A stretch of 64,000 nt of DNA from Candidatus Poseidoniaceae archaeon. Its GTDB lineage: Archaea > Thermoplasmatota > Poseidoniia > Poseidoniales > Poseidoniaceae. The translations under genes were made by a program, and so were the position numbers. Shown piece after piece: positions 1-9,467 of the stretch. The stretch's first letter is position 1. Each line of letters opens with the position of its first letter. The notes below the pieces were generated by a model. The model worked only from the letters and a program-made list of their open reading frames with translations, did no database searches and was not told the DNA's origin. Where the stretch lies: positions 62,001 to 126,000 of the forward strand of contig CASIAW010000003.1 of the NCBI GenBank assembly GCA_949372875.1, read 5' to 3'.

Positions 1-3
1 TTT

Positions 4-1173
4 GTGATGGCTGAAACACCTTTTATTGACGTCTCCCCCACTTTACGAATATTGGGCACTGCACACGTTTCAACTGCAAGTGTTGAAGCAGTGCGTGAAC
101 AAATCTCAACCTATCAGCCCGATGTTGTTGCTGTTGAATTATGCTCTTCCCGTCATGAAGCACTTACCAGCGACCGCCGATTGGATAAAGAAGGTTTACT
201 GAAGGTCGTTAAAGAAGGAAAAGCCCCGCTGGTTCTTCTTCAATCACTCTTGGCTGCGGAACAGCGTAAGATGGGGATGGATGAAGGTCAGCAACCCGGA
301 GCAGAACTTCTGGTTGCTGTTCAAGAAGCAGAAGCCGCCAATCTGGAAGTCTCTCTTATCGACCGAGATATACAAACGACTCTACGTCGAGCATGGAAAG
401 AGATGCGCTTTAGAGAAAAGTTTCGAATTCTTTGGTCATTACTCGGGGAAGATGACGATGAAGATGGTCCGGATGTGAGTGAATTACTCGAGAACCAAGA
501 TTTGTTGTCCTCCCTCATGGAAGAACTTCGTACCTTCTCTCCTGGCGCAGGTGTCGTTCTCATTGATGAGCGAGACGCCTTTTTGGCAGGAAAAATCTCT
601 TCACTCCAAACCTCGGAAAAGAAGATTTTAGCAGTGGTTGGTGCAGGTCATCTCAAGGGTATAGAGAAGCATTTACTGGAGAAAACCTCTCCTGCTGAAG
701 ATGGACTAAAAGAATTGGAAACACTGCCTGTCAGAGGACGCTTCTCGAAAAGTATTCCTTGGCTCATTCCTCTTTTCGTCATGAGCCTCATGGTTTACTT
801 CATTGCCAACGGTGAAGGTGTAAGTTTGATTGAAATGTTCACCGTTTGGACTGCTGCAAACGCTGTATTCGCTGCACTTGGATGCGCACTTGCTCGTGGC
901 CACCCCTTAGCGATTCTCACCGCCGCAGCAGCGTCGCCAATCACATCGCTCAATCCAACACTCGCAGCAGGTTGGTTTGCTGGCTATGTCCAATTAAAGT
1001 TGAGAGAACCAACGGCCGAGGATTTGCAACAATTTCTGAAACTCGAGAGTCTTGGTTCTTTTTGGACGAATAAAGCAGGAAGGGTTTTGCTTGTAACATC
1101 GCTTTCGAATCTCGGAAGTATGGCTGGAGCATGGTTTGCTGCAGCAGGATTATTGGGCAGCATTGGAATTTAG
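4..1173 (+). CDS. TraB/PrgY-family membrane protein
   Basis: This 388-389 residue protein matches the TraB/PrgY (TIKI-like) family. The N-terminal half has the GTAHVS motif (about residues 18-23), the ELCSSRHE motif (about 46-53) and a GAGHLKGI motif near residue 217, the three conserved blocks of the family. The last 150 residues hold about four hydrophobic segments (starting at SIPWLIPLF), so the protein is anchored in the membrane with the TraB domain probably on one face. Family members are proposed metalloproteases or regulators of signalling peptides, but the archaeal role is unknown. Start is GTG at 4 or ATG at 7; the window edge is too close to exclude an upstream start. The stop overlaps the end of the convergent folP by four bases. 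Confidence 0.85.
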   Translation: MMAETPFIDVSPTLRILGTAHVSTASVEAVREQISTYQPDVVAVELCSSRHEALTSDRRLDKEGLLKVVKEGKAPLVLLQSLLAAEQRKMGMDEGQQPGAELLVAVQEAEAANLEVSLIDRDIQTTLRRAWKEMRFREKFRILWSLLGEDDDEDGPDVSELLENQDLLSSLMEELRTFSPGAGVVLIDERDAFLAGKISSLQTSEKKILAVVGAGHLKGIEKHLLEKTSPAEDGLKELETLPVRGRFSKSIPWLIPLFVMSLMVYFIANGEGVSLIEMFTVWTAANAVFAALGCALARGHPLAILTAAAASPITSLNPTLAAGWFAGYVQLKLREPTAEDLQQFLKLESLGSFWTNKAGRVLLVTSLSNLGSMAGAWFAAAGLLGSIGI

Positions 1174-2036
1174 TCAACTGCCTTGAGCACTCGGAACAAG
1201 TCCAGATGCTCCTGCACATCATGGACTCGCACAACATCAATCTGCTCCGAATGAGCGTATGAAGCGATTGCGAGCGTACCACTCAATCGATTTTCTGGGT
1301 CAGCATGACCGGTTAGTTGGCCGATAAGCGATTTCCGAGAGACGCCCCAGAGAACAGCAAACCCTTCAATACCCCTAAACAGTTCATGCCGTTGTAACAA
1401 TTCGAGATTGTGGTCGAGCGTTTTTCCAAAACCAATCCCGGGGTCCAGTATGATGCACTCCGCGGGGTGTCCAGCAGCAACCAAGGCACGAGCTGTTTCA
1501 AGTAATTGGGAACTGACTTCTTTGGCACAGTCTTGGTAGGTTGGTTCCTCTTGCATTGTTTGGGGTGTTCCTTGCATGTGCATGATGCAGACGCCACATC
1601 CACTCTCGAGTACAATCTTCACCATTTCAGGATCCCTTAGCCCCGATACATCATTCACTAAATCAGCTCCTGCATAGAGTGCTGCCTGCGCGACTTGTGG
1701 CCGGCGTGTATCGATTGAAATCAAGCCTTCAGAATTCTCACTTCGCAAAGCGGTAATCACTGGAATTACACGACTCATTTCTTCTTCGGCAGAAACAAAG
1801 TCCGCGTTAGGTCGAGTAGATTCACCACCAATATCGATCCAAGTTGCACCTTGGCTCCACATGATTTTTCCAGCCTCAACTGCTGATTCATATGTCGTTT
1901 TCCTGCTCTCTTGATGAAATGAATCTGGTGTGACATTAAGAATCCCCATCACGTGACATGAATCGTTTTCATGACGATGAAGACCGGATGAAATACGCCT
2001 TCGGAGAATACTCTGGGGTGTTAAGTCGGCGCCCAT
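1170..2036 (-). CDS. folP: Dihydropteroate synthase
   Basis: FolP condenses 6-hydroxymethyl-7,8-dihydropterin diphosphate with p-aminobenzoate to give dihydropteroate in folate synthesis. The 288-residue product shows the whole motif set in order: MGILNVTPDSF (about 30-40), IDIGGESTRP (about 67-76), SIDTRRPQ (about 105), LVNDVSG (about 125), ILDPGIGFGK (about 195), WGVSRKSLIG (about 230) and the C-terminal VRVHDV. The Asn of NVTPDSF and the Lys/Arg of SRKS bind substrate in known enzymes. Length is typical. It converges on the TraB-like gene and is separated from the next plus-strand gene by 36 bp. Together with folB, a pterin dehydratase and a PTR1-like reductase elsewhere in the window it implies folate rather than only methanopterin-type cofactors. 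Confidence 0.95.
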   Translation of the reverse strand: MGADLTPQSILRRRISSGLHRHENDSCHVMGILNVTPDSFHQESRKTTYESAVEAGKIMWSQGATWIDIGGESTRPNADFVSAEEEMSRVIPVITALRSENSEGLISIDTRRPQVAQAALYAGADLVNDVSGLRDPEMVKIVLESGCGVCIMHMQGTPQTMQEEPTYQDCAKEVSSQLLETARALVAAGHPAECIILDPGIGFGKTLDHNLELLQRHELFRGIEGFAVLWGVSRKSLIGQLTGHADPENRLSGTLAIASYAHSEQIDVVRVHDVQEHLDLFRVLKAVD

Positions 2037-2072
2037 GAACCCCCCGTGTTCGGCAGATTTGATAAGATGTGA

Positions 2073-2729
2073 GTGTCAAGGGACAATATGTCCGGTGAAA
2101 CTATGGAGAGTTCTTTAGAGGAATCCAGGCCAAATGAGGACATGTATGACGCTCATGGACCGAGCGAACATCGCCGTGAATTAGCTGACCGTTTGATTCG
2201 TCGTCTTGAAGTCAAAGACCACAACTCGATTTTTGAAATGATTTCAGGAAAGGCTTACTATGGAGGTAGTCTTCTCATGATTTTAGTGTTTTTTTACTGG
2301 ATTTTCATTCATTCTGCAAATGATAACCCAGATATTGGCGTCTCGATTCTGATGAGTTTAGAATTCCCGAATGTGGCTATTGCCGTCATGCTTTTCGGAC
2401 TCCTTTCCGCTTTCTTCCGAGATTACAGCAGAGAGTTGGGTCAACTATTGCCTTCACTTGTATCTGGTGCCTTGATTATTGTCTGCGGTTTTTACTTTCT
2501 TGAACCGCTTGTCTATGGACTTGTTACCAACGACCTCGAAATACAGACAGCAGTTTGGCGCAGTGTTCGGCTCGGTTTGTTATGGGGTGGAGTGACGTAT
2601 TGCGCCCACTTCCTGGTCGATGCGTCCTTGCTCTTATGGCTGAAACAATTCTGTGCAAACCATGACATCGATATATCACCAATGGCCGAAGAACCCGTTC
2701 ATTCACCTCAAGACGAATCGATCGCTTGA
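2073..2729 (+). CDS. Four-helix membrane protein of unknown function
   Basis: I do not recognise a family. The 218-residue product has a charged N-terminal tail (about 60 residues, rich in Glu/Arg), then four hydrophobic segments at about 65-85, 90-115, 125-150 and 165-190, and a short acidic C-terminus (HSPQDESIA). GTG at 2073 is the longest start; ATG at 2088, with AAGGG five bases upstream, is an equally good choice. It is transcribed divergently from folP and lies 39 bp before the aTrm56 ATG, so it may share a transcript with the tRNA methyltransferase. Confidence 0.7.
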   Translation: MSRDNMSGETMESSLEESRPNEDMYDAHGPSEHRRELADRLIRRLEVKDHNSIFEMISGKAYYGGSLLMILVFFYWIFIHSANDNPDIGVSILMSLEFPNVAIAVMLFGLLSAFFRDYSRELGQLLPSLVSGALIIVCGFYFLEPLVYGLVTNDLEIQTAVWRSVRLGLLWGGVTYCAHFLVDASLLLWLKQFCANHDIDISPMAEEPVHSPQDESIA

Positions 2730-2768
2730 GACTGAACCTTTCTTGTAGGATTGGCAACTCGAAGCATC

Positions 2769-3338
2769 ATGACAGGTGAGCGTGTCGATGTTCTTCGGTT
2801 GGGCTATCGACTTGGTCGCGACCCTCGAATTACAACCCACTTGGCGTTAGTTGGCCGTGCTCTTGGAGCCGACCGTTTTCTTTTGGCAGGTGACGAAGAT
2901 TCGAAAATGTTCGAGAATTTAGAATCAGTAGCGAGTCGCTTTGGAGGCGGAATGGACTGTGAGCATGTCAAAAGTCCCATGGGATGGTTACGGCGTTTTG
3001 TAGAGGAGGATGCTGGAGATGGTATGCCCGGAGTGGCCGTTCATCTCACGATGTATGGGGAGCCATTTCGTGAGGCAATTCCACGCATTCGCAGAGACCG
3101 GCCGATGGTCATTGTTGTCGGTGGTGCAAAAGTACCTGGGGATGTCTACAAACATTGCCAATACAACGTCGCCGTTGGTAACCAGCCTCATTCCGAAGTA
3201 GCCGCTTTAGCCTTGTTTTTGGATGCCTGGTATGGAGAGGCAGGTAGCCATCGAACTTTCGACGATGCTCGGCTCATTATTGAGCCAACGGCGAATGGAA
3301 AGAAAGTACGGGATTTAGACCGCGAAGAAGAAGAGTGA
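2769..3338 (+). CDS. trm56: tRNA (cytidine(56)-2'-O)-methyltransferase, aTrm56
   Basis: Archaea-specific SPOUT-fold enzyme that methylates the ribose of C56 in the T-loop of tRNA using S-adenosylmethionine. The N-terminus carries VLRLGYRLGRDPRITTH, characteristic of aTrm56, followed by LVGRALGAD. The C-terminal knot region IVVGGAKVPGDVYK and NVAVGNQPHSEVAALALFLD (about residues 118-156) matches the cofactor-binding knot. The protein is about 189 residues, close to the usual length. ATG at 2769 is chosen over an in-frame TTG at 2751 because the family homology begins just after it. No other archaeal-modification gene is adjacent. Confidence 0.93.
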   Translation: MTGERVDVLRLGYRLGRDPRITTHLALVGRALGADRFLLAGDEDSKMFENLESVASRFGGGMDCEHVKSPMGWLRRFVEEDAGDGMPGVAVHLTMYGEPFREAIPRIRRDRPMVIVVGGAKVPGDVYKHCQYNVAVGNQPHSEVAALALFLDAWYGEAGSHRTFDDARLIIEPTANGKKVRDLDREEEE

Positions 3339-3419
3339 TACTTCTTGGGATGGCTTGCAGGGGCCCGATTAGGATTCCATTTCATTTCTCTGTAAATCCG
3401 ATATTTCCGCATCTGCCTC

Positions 3420-4766
3420 ATGGCAATCATTATGGGGGTTCGTTTTCGACCCAAATTGATGTCGGGATTGGGTGTACAAACCGGCACATTCAGCCCGGGG
3501 CAAAATCAACGGGGAGTTTCCGGCGCTCCAGTCTTTACCGACGCCGCTGATGGCCTTCTCTATGGCGTTGATTTACCGCCTTCTGCTGAAGGCCCAGGGA
3601 TTCTTCTTACAGCCGACGGTGGGCGCTATTTCGGGACCTTGTTCGGTGCTCAAGGTCATGGAGAGGGCGAGTTGGTGTTTACGACTGGAATGATGGGTTA
3701 CCAAGAGTCACTTACCGACCCTTCTTTTGCTGGACAAGTCCTGACCTTTACCTATCCATTGATTGGAAATTATGGCGTCCATTCGGGTGCGTCTGAGTCA
3801 GCTGGTGTTTGGCCAAGAGGCGTTGTTGTTCGCCATGCAATGCGCCAACCAGACCACCGCCATTCAATCGCTCCTGTTGGAGATTTACTGCGTTTACACA
3901 ATGTCCCAGGTATCGAAGGCATCGATACACGTTCGATTACTCGGAGAGTTCGAGAGCTTGGAACAGTTCTTTGCGTCTTTGGACCTGAAGGTGAAGAAGA
4001 ACTTCTTCAACATCGTCTCAATCAATTAACTTCTCCAGACCTTGAAGATCTAGTCGACCAAGTTTCTTTGTCGGCTCCAGTTGTTCTTAATCCGGGTGCA
4101 TTGGATGCTCTTGACCAACCTTTACCCCGACTTGGTGCTCTTGATTGTGGCATCAAATACAACATTCTGCGAAATCTCTGCTTGCATTTTGAAGTTGTTT
4201 GGTGTCCTCCTGAAACACCCTTTGATGTGCTCGTTCACGATTACCACATCGATGCACTGTTTTGCTCCAATGGCCCGGGCGACCCAGCACATCCTGGAAA
4301 AGCGACAATGGCACGCAATACCCTTGCACAAGCCGTTCAGGCTCGTATGCCAGTTATGGGGATTTGTCTCGGCCACCAATTGATGGGTTTAGCATCAGGC
4401 TTGCAAACCTACAAAATGCGCTATGGACATCGTGGCGCGAACCAACCGGTTGTTGATTTGAAGACCGGTTTAGTTTCAATTACCAGTCAAAATCATGGTT
4501 TTGCAGTAGCAGATCCTGAGGCCGGTATGCTTGCAGCCCATCCGAGCGGAGCCTGCTCGCCTCCAGGTGTGAATCAGCACGGCGCTGAAGTTGTCGTTCG
4601 TTTTATCAATGCGAACGACAGGACTGTGGAAGGTTTGGACCTTGTTGGCCATCCCTCGTTTACGGTTCAATTCCATCCAGAATCTTGCCCTGGTCCCCAC
4701 GATGCTGCACCTTTGTTCAAGCAATTCAGAGATATTGTTGATGACGCTTTAGGAGGTGTGAACTGA
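3420..4766 (+). CDS. carA: Carbamoyl-phosphate synthase small subunit (glutaminase)
   Basis: CarA releases ammonia from glutamine and passes it to CarB for carbamoyl phosphate synthesis (pyrimidines and arginine). The N-terminal CPSase small-chain domain begins near LLTADGGRYFGTLFGA with the typical ELVFTTGMMGYQE block. The class I glutamine amidotransferase domain has the nucleophile in MGICLGHQLMGLA and the His-Glu pair in FHPESCPGP. The product of 448 residues has about 50-60 extra N-terminal residues (rich in Gly, Ser, Pro) compared with typical CarA, so an internal start such as 3459 is possible. The TGA overlaps the ATG of carB, indicating translational coupling. Confidence 0.95.
   Translation: MAIIMGVRFRPKLMSGLGVQTGTFSPGQNQRGVSGAPVFTDAADGLLYGVDLPPSAEGPGILLTADGGRYFGTLFGAQGHGEGELVFTTGMMGYQESLTDPSFAGQVLTFTYPLIGNYGVHSGASESAGVWPRGVVVRHAMRQPDHRHSIAPVGDLLRLHNVPGIEGIDTRSITRRVRELGTVLCVFGPEGEEELLQHRLNQLTSPDLEDLVDQVSLSAPVVLNPGALDALDQPLPRLGALDCGIKYNILRNLCLHFEVVWCPPETPFDVLVHDYHIDALFCSNGPGDPAHPGKATMARNTLAQAVQARMPVMGICLGHQLMGLASGLQTYKMRYGHRGANQPVVDLKTGLVSITSQNHGFAVADPEAGMLAAHPSGACSPPGVNQHGAEVVVRFINANDRTVEGLDLVGHPSFTVQFHPESCPGPHDAAPLFKQFRDIVDDALGGVN
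4751..4758 (+). promoter_or_regulatory. Shine-Dalgarno site of carB inside carA
   Basis: AGGAGGTG lies seven bases upstream of the carB ATG (4766), inside the last codons of carA. Together with the TGATG stop-start overlap it supports coupled translation of the two CPSase subunits and fixes the carB start. Confidence 0.7.
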
Positions 4767-7700
4767 TGCCAAGAAGAGACGACTTGAAGACAATCCTCGT
4801 ACTTGGAAGCGGTCCTATTAAAATTGGACAAGCAGCAGAGTTCGACTTTTCAGGAAGTCAAGCAGTTCGTGCATTGAGGGAAGATGGGTACGAAGTCATC
4901 CTCGTCAATTCAAATCCGGCAACCATTCAAAATGACCCGGAAATGGCGGATAAAGTCTACATTGAGCCTTTACTCCCAGACACTGTTCGCCGAATCTTGG
5001 AAATTGAAAAGCCCTGTGCATTGCTTGCAGGTATGGGCGGTCAAACTGCTCTGAACATCGCCAGTGAACTTGCTCATGATGGTTCATTGGAGCGCTTAGG
5101 AGTGGAATTAATTGGTTCTGATTTAGATGCTATTGATAAAGCGGAAGACAGAGAGTTGTTCAATCAAGTTTGCAGTTCAATCAATCTCCCCATCTCCAAC
5201 GCTCTTGCTTGTAATACCATGGATGCAGTCATTGCAGCAGCAGATTCTATAGGCTCTTGGCCTATTCTCATTCGGCCAGCTTTTACCCTTGGCGGATTGG
5301 GTGGTGGAACTGCATGGGACATGGGCCAATTGGTAGAAATCGCTACACTTGGATTACGCAATTCTCGTATCAATCAAGTTCTGATTGAAGAGTCGATTCT
5401 CGGATGGCAAGAATTAGAATATGAAGTGATGAGAGACGGAGCAGATAATGCGACCATCGTTTGTACTATGGAGAACATCGATCCGATGGGTGTTCATACC
5501 GGTGAATCAACAGTTGTCGCTCCTCTGCAATCTTTTTCGGATGCCGACCATCAAATTTTGAGAGACCAAGCATTGGCTCTCATTCGAGAACTAAACATAA
5601 AGGGCGGCTGTAATGTCCAATTTGCATTTAACCAATCCACTGGTGAGACACGAGTGATTGAAGTCAATCCTCGAGTTTCTCGCTCGTCTGCACTTGCCAG
5701 CAAAGCGACGGGATACCCTATCGCTCGAATGGCAGCGAAAATTGCGGTTGGATACACGCTTGATGAGTTGCCTAACCCAATTACCGGTGAAGGTACAACT
5801 GCTGCATTTGAACCCACACTTGACTACTGTGTTGTCAAAATCCCTCGGTGGCCTTTTGATAAATTCCGAACTGCTGACAGAACGCTTGGGACATCCATGA
5901 AATCAACTGGCGAAGTGATGGCTATTGGTCGGAACTTCGAAGAAGCATTCCTCAAGGCTTGGGCATCACTCGAGCAAGGTTGTGCACATCCTCGACCGTT
6001 GACACGTGCTGATGAATCCGAAGGAGAAGGAATGGCAGAGCGAGCCTTAACAGCCTTGCCAGACTCTACTCTTGTCGAATGGTGTAGGGTTGCTACCGAC
6101 CGTAGAATGGGGGCTTTGATTGAAGCATTCCGAAGAGGATGGAGTGTTGAGAAAGTTCATGAAATCACTCGAATTACTCGTTGGTTCCTCTATCGTTTTG
6201 AGAACATCGCACAGATGGAAAAAGAAATCACGTCCACTTCCGCTCTTCCAAACGAATTGACTCGAGAGCAATTGCGAACATGGAAGAGTCATGGTTTCTC
6301 TGATGCGCACATTGCAGATGCTCTGTCTGATTTCCCTTCTACAGGACCTCGTTCTTTGCCATCTGGCCGTGATGAAGATGCGGTAATGCGTCGCCGGCAT
6401 GCGGTTAGATTGCATCCTCGTTTCCGCATGGTTGATTCATGTGCTGCGGAATTTGCTGCGAAAACTCCGTACTATTATTCGACCTATGAGATGGATGATG
6501 CCAAGGGTATTGACTTGCTGCCTGATCTTGAAAACAGGACGAAAGAACGCCTTGTGACCGTCGGTAGTGGACCAATTCGAATAGGCCAAGGTATTGAGTT
6601 TGATTACGGCTGTGTCCACGCTGTCAAAGCCATTCGTGCTGCTGGTAAGGATGCCATCATCATCAACAATAACCCCGAAACAGTATCGACCGACTTTGAC
6701 ACATCGGACCGGTTGTATTTCGACCCTTTGACGCTTGAATGCGTTTCTGAAATTCTGTTGCGTGAACAGGCTCATGGAATCCTTTTGCAATTCGGTGGCC
6801 AAACTGCGATTAACTTAGCACTGCCTTTGAATGAGCGATTACCATTATTGCAACCGCTTGGACTTGACCTTTCGATTAAGGGGACTTCCTGTGATGCTGT
6901 TGATGAAGCAAGTGACCGCGAACGGTTTGAAGCGTTTGCAAAGCGTGTGGGGCTTCGTATGCCAAACGGTACAACCGGAACCAGTGCAGAGGACCTTCGA
7001 AATGCTGCAATGGATATCGGGTTCCCAGTCTTGATTCGTCCTTCATATGTCCTCGGTGGTCGAGGAATGGAGATTCTTTCCAATGAGCAGCAACTTGAAG
7101 CCTATCTCAATGAGGCTTATCTTGCTCCTGACAAACCGCTCTTAATCGATGACTATCTTGGACATGCCACAGAAATTGATGTCGACGCTGCTTGTGATGG
7201 TGAAGATGTACTGGTCGGTGCTATCATGGAGCATTTGGAAGAAGCAGGGATTCATTCTGGTGATTCAACCTGCTTTATTCCAGCTCAAAACATCTCTGAA
7301 AAGATGCTTGAAAAGATTGCCGAGCAAACCAAGATTATTGGCTTGGGTCTCAATATTATAGGCTGCTATAATATTCAATTTGCCATACAGGGTGATGATT
7401 TGTATGTGCTGGAAGTCAATCCACGCTCTTCACGAACAGTTCCTTTCGTAGCCAAAGCAACTGGACTGCCAATGGCACGTATTGCAGCCAATATCACGAT
7501 TGGAATACCACTCTCACAGCAAGATATTCCCCGTCGAACTTCCGGACAAGTATGTGTTAAGGCTCCGGTTTTCCCCTTCATCAAATTACGAGGCCTCGAC
7601 CCTGCGCCAGGTCCAGAAATGAAATCAACAGGCGAAGTGTATGGTTCAGACGTTTCCGCAGACCTTGCATATCTCAAAGCGAGATTGGCAACTGAAGTTC

Positions 7701-8110
7701 CCGTTGCGACTTCTGGTGGTGCTTACTTGACTGTAAGAAATGAAGACAAGAGTTCTCTCATACCGATTGCTCAAGAACTGGCAAACCTCGGATTTACGCT
7801 TTATGCAACTCCCGGAACCTGTGATGCTCTTCGAGATGCTGGTGTTCCCGTGACTGTTGCATATCGAATTGCTGACAAAAACCACCCCGATGCATTGGAC
7901 TTGATGCGCCAGGGAGAAGTTTCGTTTATCGTCAACGTTCCAACGGTTTCAGGAGGAGCAGTTCGTGATGGAAACATGATGCGACGTCTTGCCGTTGAAT
8001 TGAACATACCTTTCGTTACGACACTACGAGGTGCAAAGATGGAAGTCGCTGCAAGTAAAGCGAAATTAAGTGGGCCACTGGAACCTCGAAGGTTAACTGT
8101 GCACTACTGA
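4766..8110 (+). CDS. carB: Carbamoyl-phosphate synthase large subunit
   Basis: CarB makes carbamoyl phosphate from bicarbonate, ammonia and two ATP. The 1114-residue protein has the duplicated ATP-grasp layout: first half starts VLGSGPIKIGQAAEFDFSGS and contains MGGQTALN and EVNPRVSRSSAL; the second half restarts with VGSGPIRIGQGIEFDYG (about residue 595) and contains FGGQTAINLA and EVNPRSSRTVPF. The C-terminal 130 residues form an MGS-like allosteric domain (LYATPGTCDALRDAG). About 40 residues longer than E. coli CarB, mainly in the linker near residues 410-580. Starts on the carA stop codon. Its stop abuts the convergent gene with no spacer. Confidence 0.97.
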   Translation: MPRRDDLKTILVLGSGPIKIGQAAEFDFSGSQAVRALREDGYEVILVNSNPATIQNDPEMADKVYIEPLLPDTVRRILEIEKPCALLAGMGGQTALNIASELAHDGSLERLGVELIGSDLDAIDKAEDRELFNQVCSSINLPISNALACNTMDAVIAAADSIGSWPILIRPAFTLGGLGGGTAWDMGQLVEIATLGLRNSRINQVLIEESILGWQELEYEVMRDGADNATIVCTMENIDPMGVHTGESTVVAPLQSFSDADHQILRDQALALIRELNIKGGCNVQFAFNQSTGETRVIEVNPRVSRSSALASKATGYPIARMAAKIAVGYTLDELPNPITGEGTTAAFEPTLDYCVVKIPRWPFDKFRTADRTLGTSMKSTGEVMAIGRNFEEAFLKAWASLEQGCAHPRPLTRADESEGEGMAERALTALPDSTLVEWCRVATDRRMGALIEAFRRGWSVEKVHEITRITRWFLYRFENIAQMEKEITSTSALPNELTREQLRTWKSHGFSDAHIADALSDFPSTGPRSLPSGRDEDAVMRRRHAVRLHPRFRMVDSCAAEFAAKTPYYYSTYEMDDAKGIDLLPDLENRTKERLVTVGSGPIRIGQGIEFDYGCVHAVKAIRAAGKDAIIINNNPETVSTDFDTSDRLYFDPLTLECVSEILLREQAHGILLQFGGQTAINLALPLNERLPLLQPLGLDLSIKGTSCDAVDEASDRERFEAFAKRVGLRMPNGTTGTSAEDLRNAAMDIGFPVLIRPSYVLGGRGMEILSNEQQLEAYLNEAYLAPDKPLLIDDYLGHATEIDVDAACDGEDVLVGAIMEHLEEAGIHSGDSTCFIPAQNISEKMLEKIAEQTKIIGLGLNIIGCYNIQFAIQGDDLYVLEVNPRSSRTVPFVAKATGLPMARIAANITIGIPLSQQDIPRRTSGQVCVKAPVFPFIKLRGLDPAPGPEMKSTGEVYGSDVSADLAYLKARLATEVPVATSGGAYLTVRNEDKSSLIPIAQELANLGFTLYATPGTCDALRDAGVPVTVAYRIADKNHPDALDLMRQGEVSFIVNVPTVSGGAVRDGNMMRRLAVELNIPFVTTLRGAKMEVAASKAKLSGPLEPRRLTVHY

Positions 8111-9379
8111 TTAACAAGCAGAATATGCTTCGATGATGTATTTGGTAAGTGGACTTGTCCAGGCGAGTTCACTGATGCCTTCTTCGCCTTCAACGTCAAA
8201 GATACGAACAACATCTCGCACTCTTACATTGCCTTGGGAGGAACGTGCAAGGATTGTAGCAGGCTTGATTGCTTTTCCAGTGCCGTGGGGGTCATAGACA
8301 GTATCCAGTGCTTCGCTAAGGAACCAGTCTGCCTTTCCACCTGCTTCTCCGTCATACTTCTTGACGATTTTCTTAGCGCCGAACATACCGCTTGACTTCT
8401 TCTTTTGAGTTCCTGCAGCAGCCTTAGTTGCAGCGACTTTGGTGGAGGTTCCAGAACTCTTTGCCTTGGTTTCCTTGGCTTTTGATTTAGCAGGGGTGCC
8501 AGCGACTGAACGGCCTTTGAATTCTTCTTCTAATTCCGCACGAATCTCCTTTTCCATATCGCTTCGAATACTCTTCTCAAGTTGAGAGCGAAGTTTATCT
8601 TCGATAGCTGCTGGATCGCCTTTGGAAAGTTTGGTGAGTGCATCGTCACGCTCATCTTGCATTGCTTGCATGACGTTGATGTAATGAGCTGCAACTTGAA
8701 TAAGTGACGTTTCCATCGATGCTTCTAATTGCATCGAAACAACTTCGCTTGATGAATCTCGCCACTTTCTCCATTGGAGCATGGTATTGGCATGTATGTC
8801 TGAACCACATTTGGGGCAGAAACTACGTTTTGGAGGCTTGAGGACTGGAATTGCACGCATTGATTCTGGGTCAATACCTTCGTGTTCTCCACTTGCAACA
8901 TCGTGAATGTGTGTTGATGCTTCCATTCCATTGTCCATTGCTTCACGGAACATGCCTTCTTTTAGGTCTAATTTTCCGGCTTGAATTAAATCCCAACCGT
9001 TAGTCCCTCGGACAACAGCACGAACTGCTGCATTTGCCGCTGGAGATTGCCCCCATTCGTGATTCGAGAAAATAGAACTCGCAGAAACGTCGGTAACATC
9101 CATTGAAAATGCATCCGACAGGTCGACATCTTCACCATCAGCTGGAGCAGCAATTCCGAGGACAATTGGATTCGCACCATCTTCGATTTTGGCAATCATG
9201 TCAAATTTCTCAGCCATTGAGAGGTCATCACGTATCCGAATAACTTCTTTGAGTTGGTTCAAATCGTGGCCTGTTGCTGTGATTGGGCCTTGAACAGTCA
9301 GGTCATGTCCACAAGAGAGACAAAACTTGGCAGCAGCCTCAACACCTGCTTCACAAGTTGGACAGTATACCCCCGCCAT
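8111..9379 (-). CDS. Zinc-ribbon protein with Lys/Ala-rich central region, unknown function
   Basis: A 422-residue protein that I cannot assign. It begins with a zinc ribbon, CPTCEAGVEAAAKFCLSCG (CxxC...CxxC), and has a second pair CPKCGSD near residue 190. Residues about 230-290 are predicted amphipathic helix rich in Glu/Lys, followed by a low-complexity Lys/Ala/Thr/Ser stretch (about 295-340) that resembles a flexible nucleic-acid-binding linker. The C-terminal 85 residues (KKIVKKYDGEAGGKADWFL to the end) look like a small folded domain containing VRVRDVVRIFDVEGEEGI. ATG at 9379 is preferred to a TTG at 9388. It lies 88 bp downstream of lysK on the same strand. Confidence 0.75.
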   Translation of the reverse strand: MAGVYCPTCEAGVEAAAKFCLSCGHDLTVQGPITATGHDLNQLKEVIRIRDDLSMAEKFDMIAKIEDGANPIVLGIAAPADGEDVDLSDAFSMDVTDVSASSIFSNHEWGQSPAANAAVRAVVRGTNGWDLIQAGKLDLKEGMFREAMDNGMEASTHIHDVASGEHEGIDPESMRAIPVLKPPKRSFCPKCGSDIHANTMLQWRKWRDSSSEVVSMQLEASMETSLIQVAAHYINVMQAMQDERDDALTKLSKGDPAAIEDKLRSQLEKSIRSDMEKEIRAELEEEFKGRSVAGTPAKSKAKETKAKSSGTSTKVAATKAAAGTQKKKSSGMFGAKKIVKKYDGEAGGKADWFLSEALDTVYDPHGTGKAIKPATILARSSQGNVRVRDVVRIFDVEGEEGISELAWTSPLTKYIIEAYSAC

Positions 9380-9467
9380 ACTTACCAATGGTTACCGACT
9401 ACTTTTCAAGTGTGACGGTCATAAGTACCAAAAAAAGGTCGAATTAACTCGAAATCGAAAGAACCCA

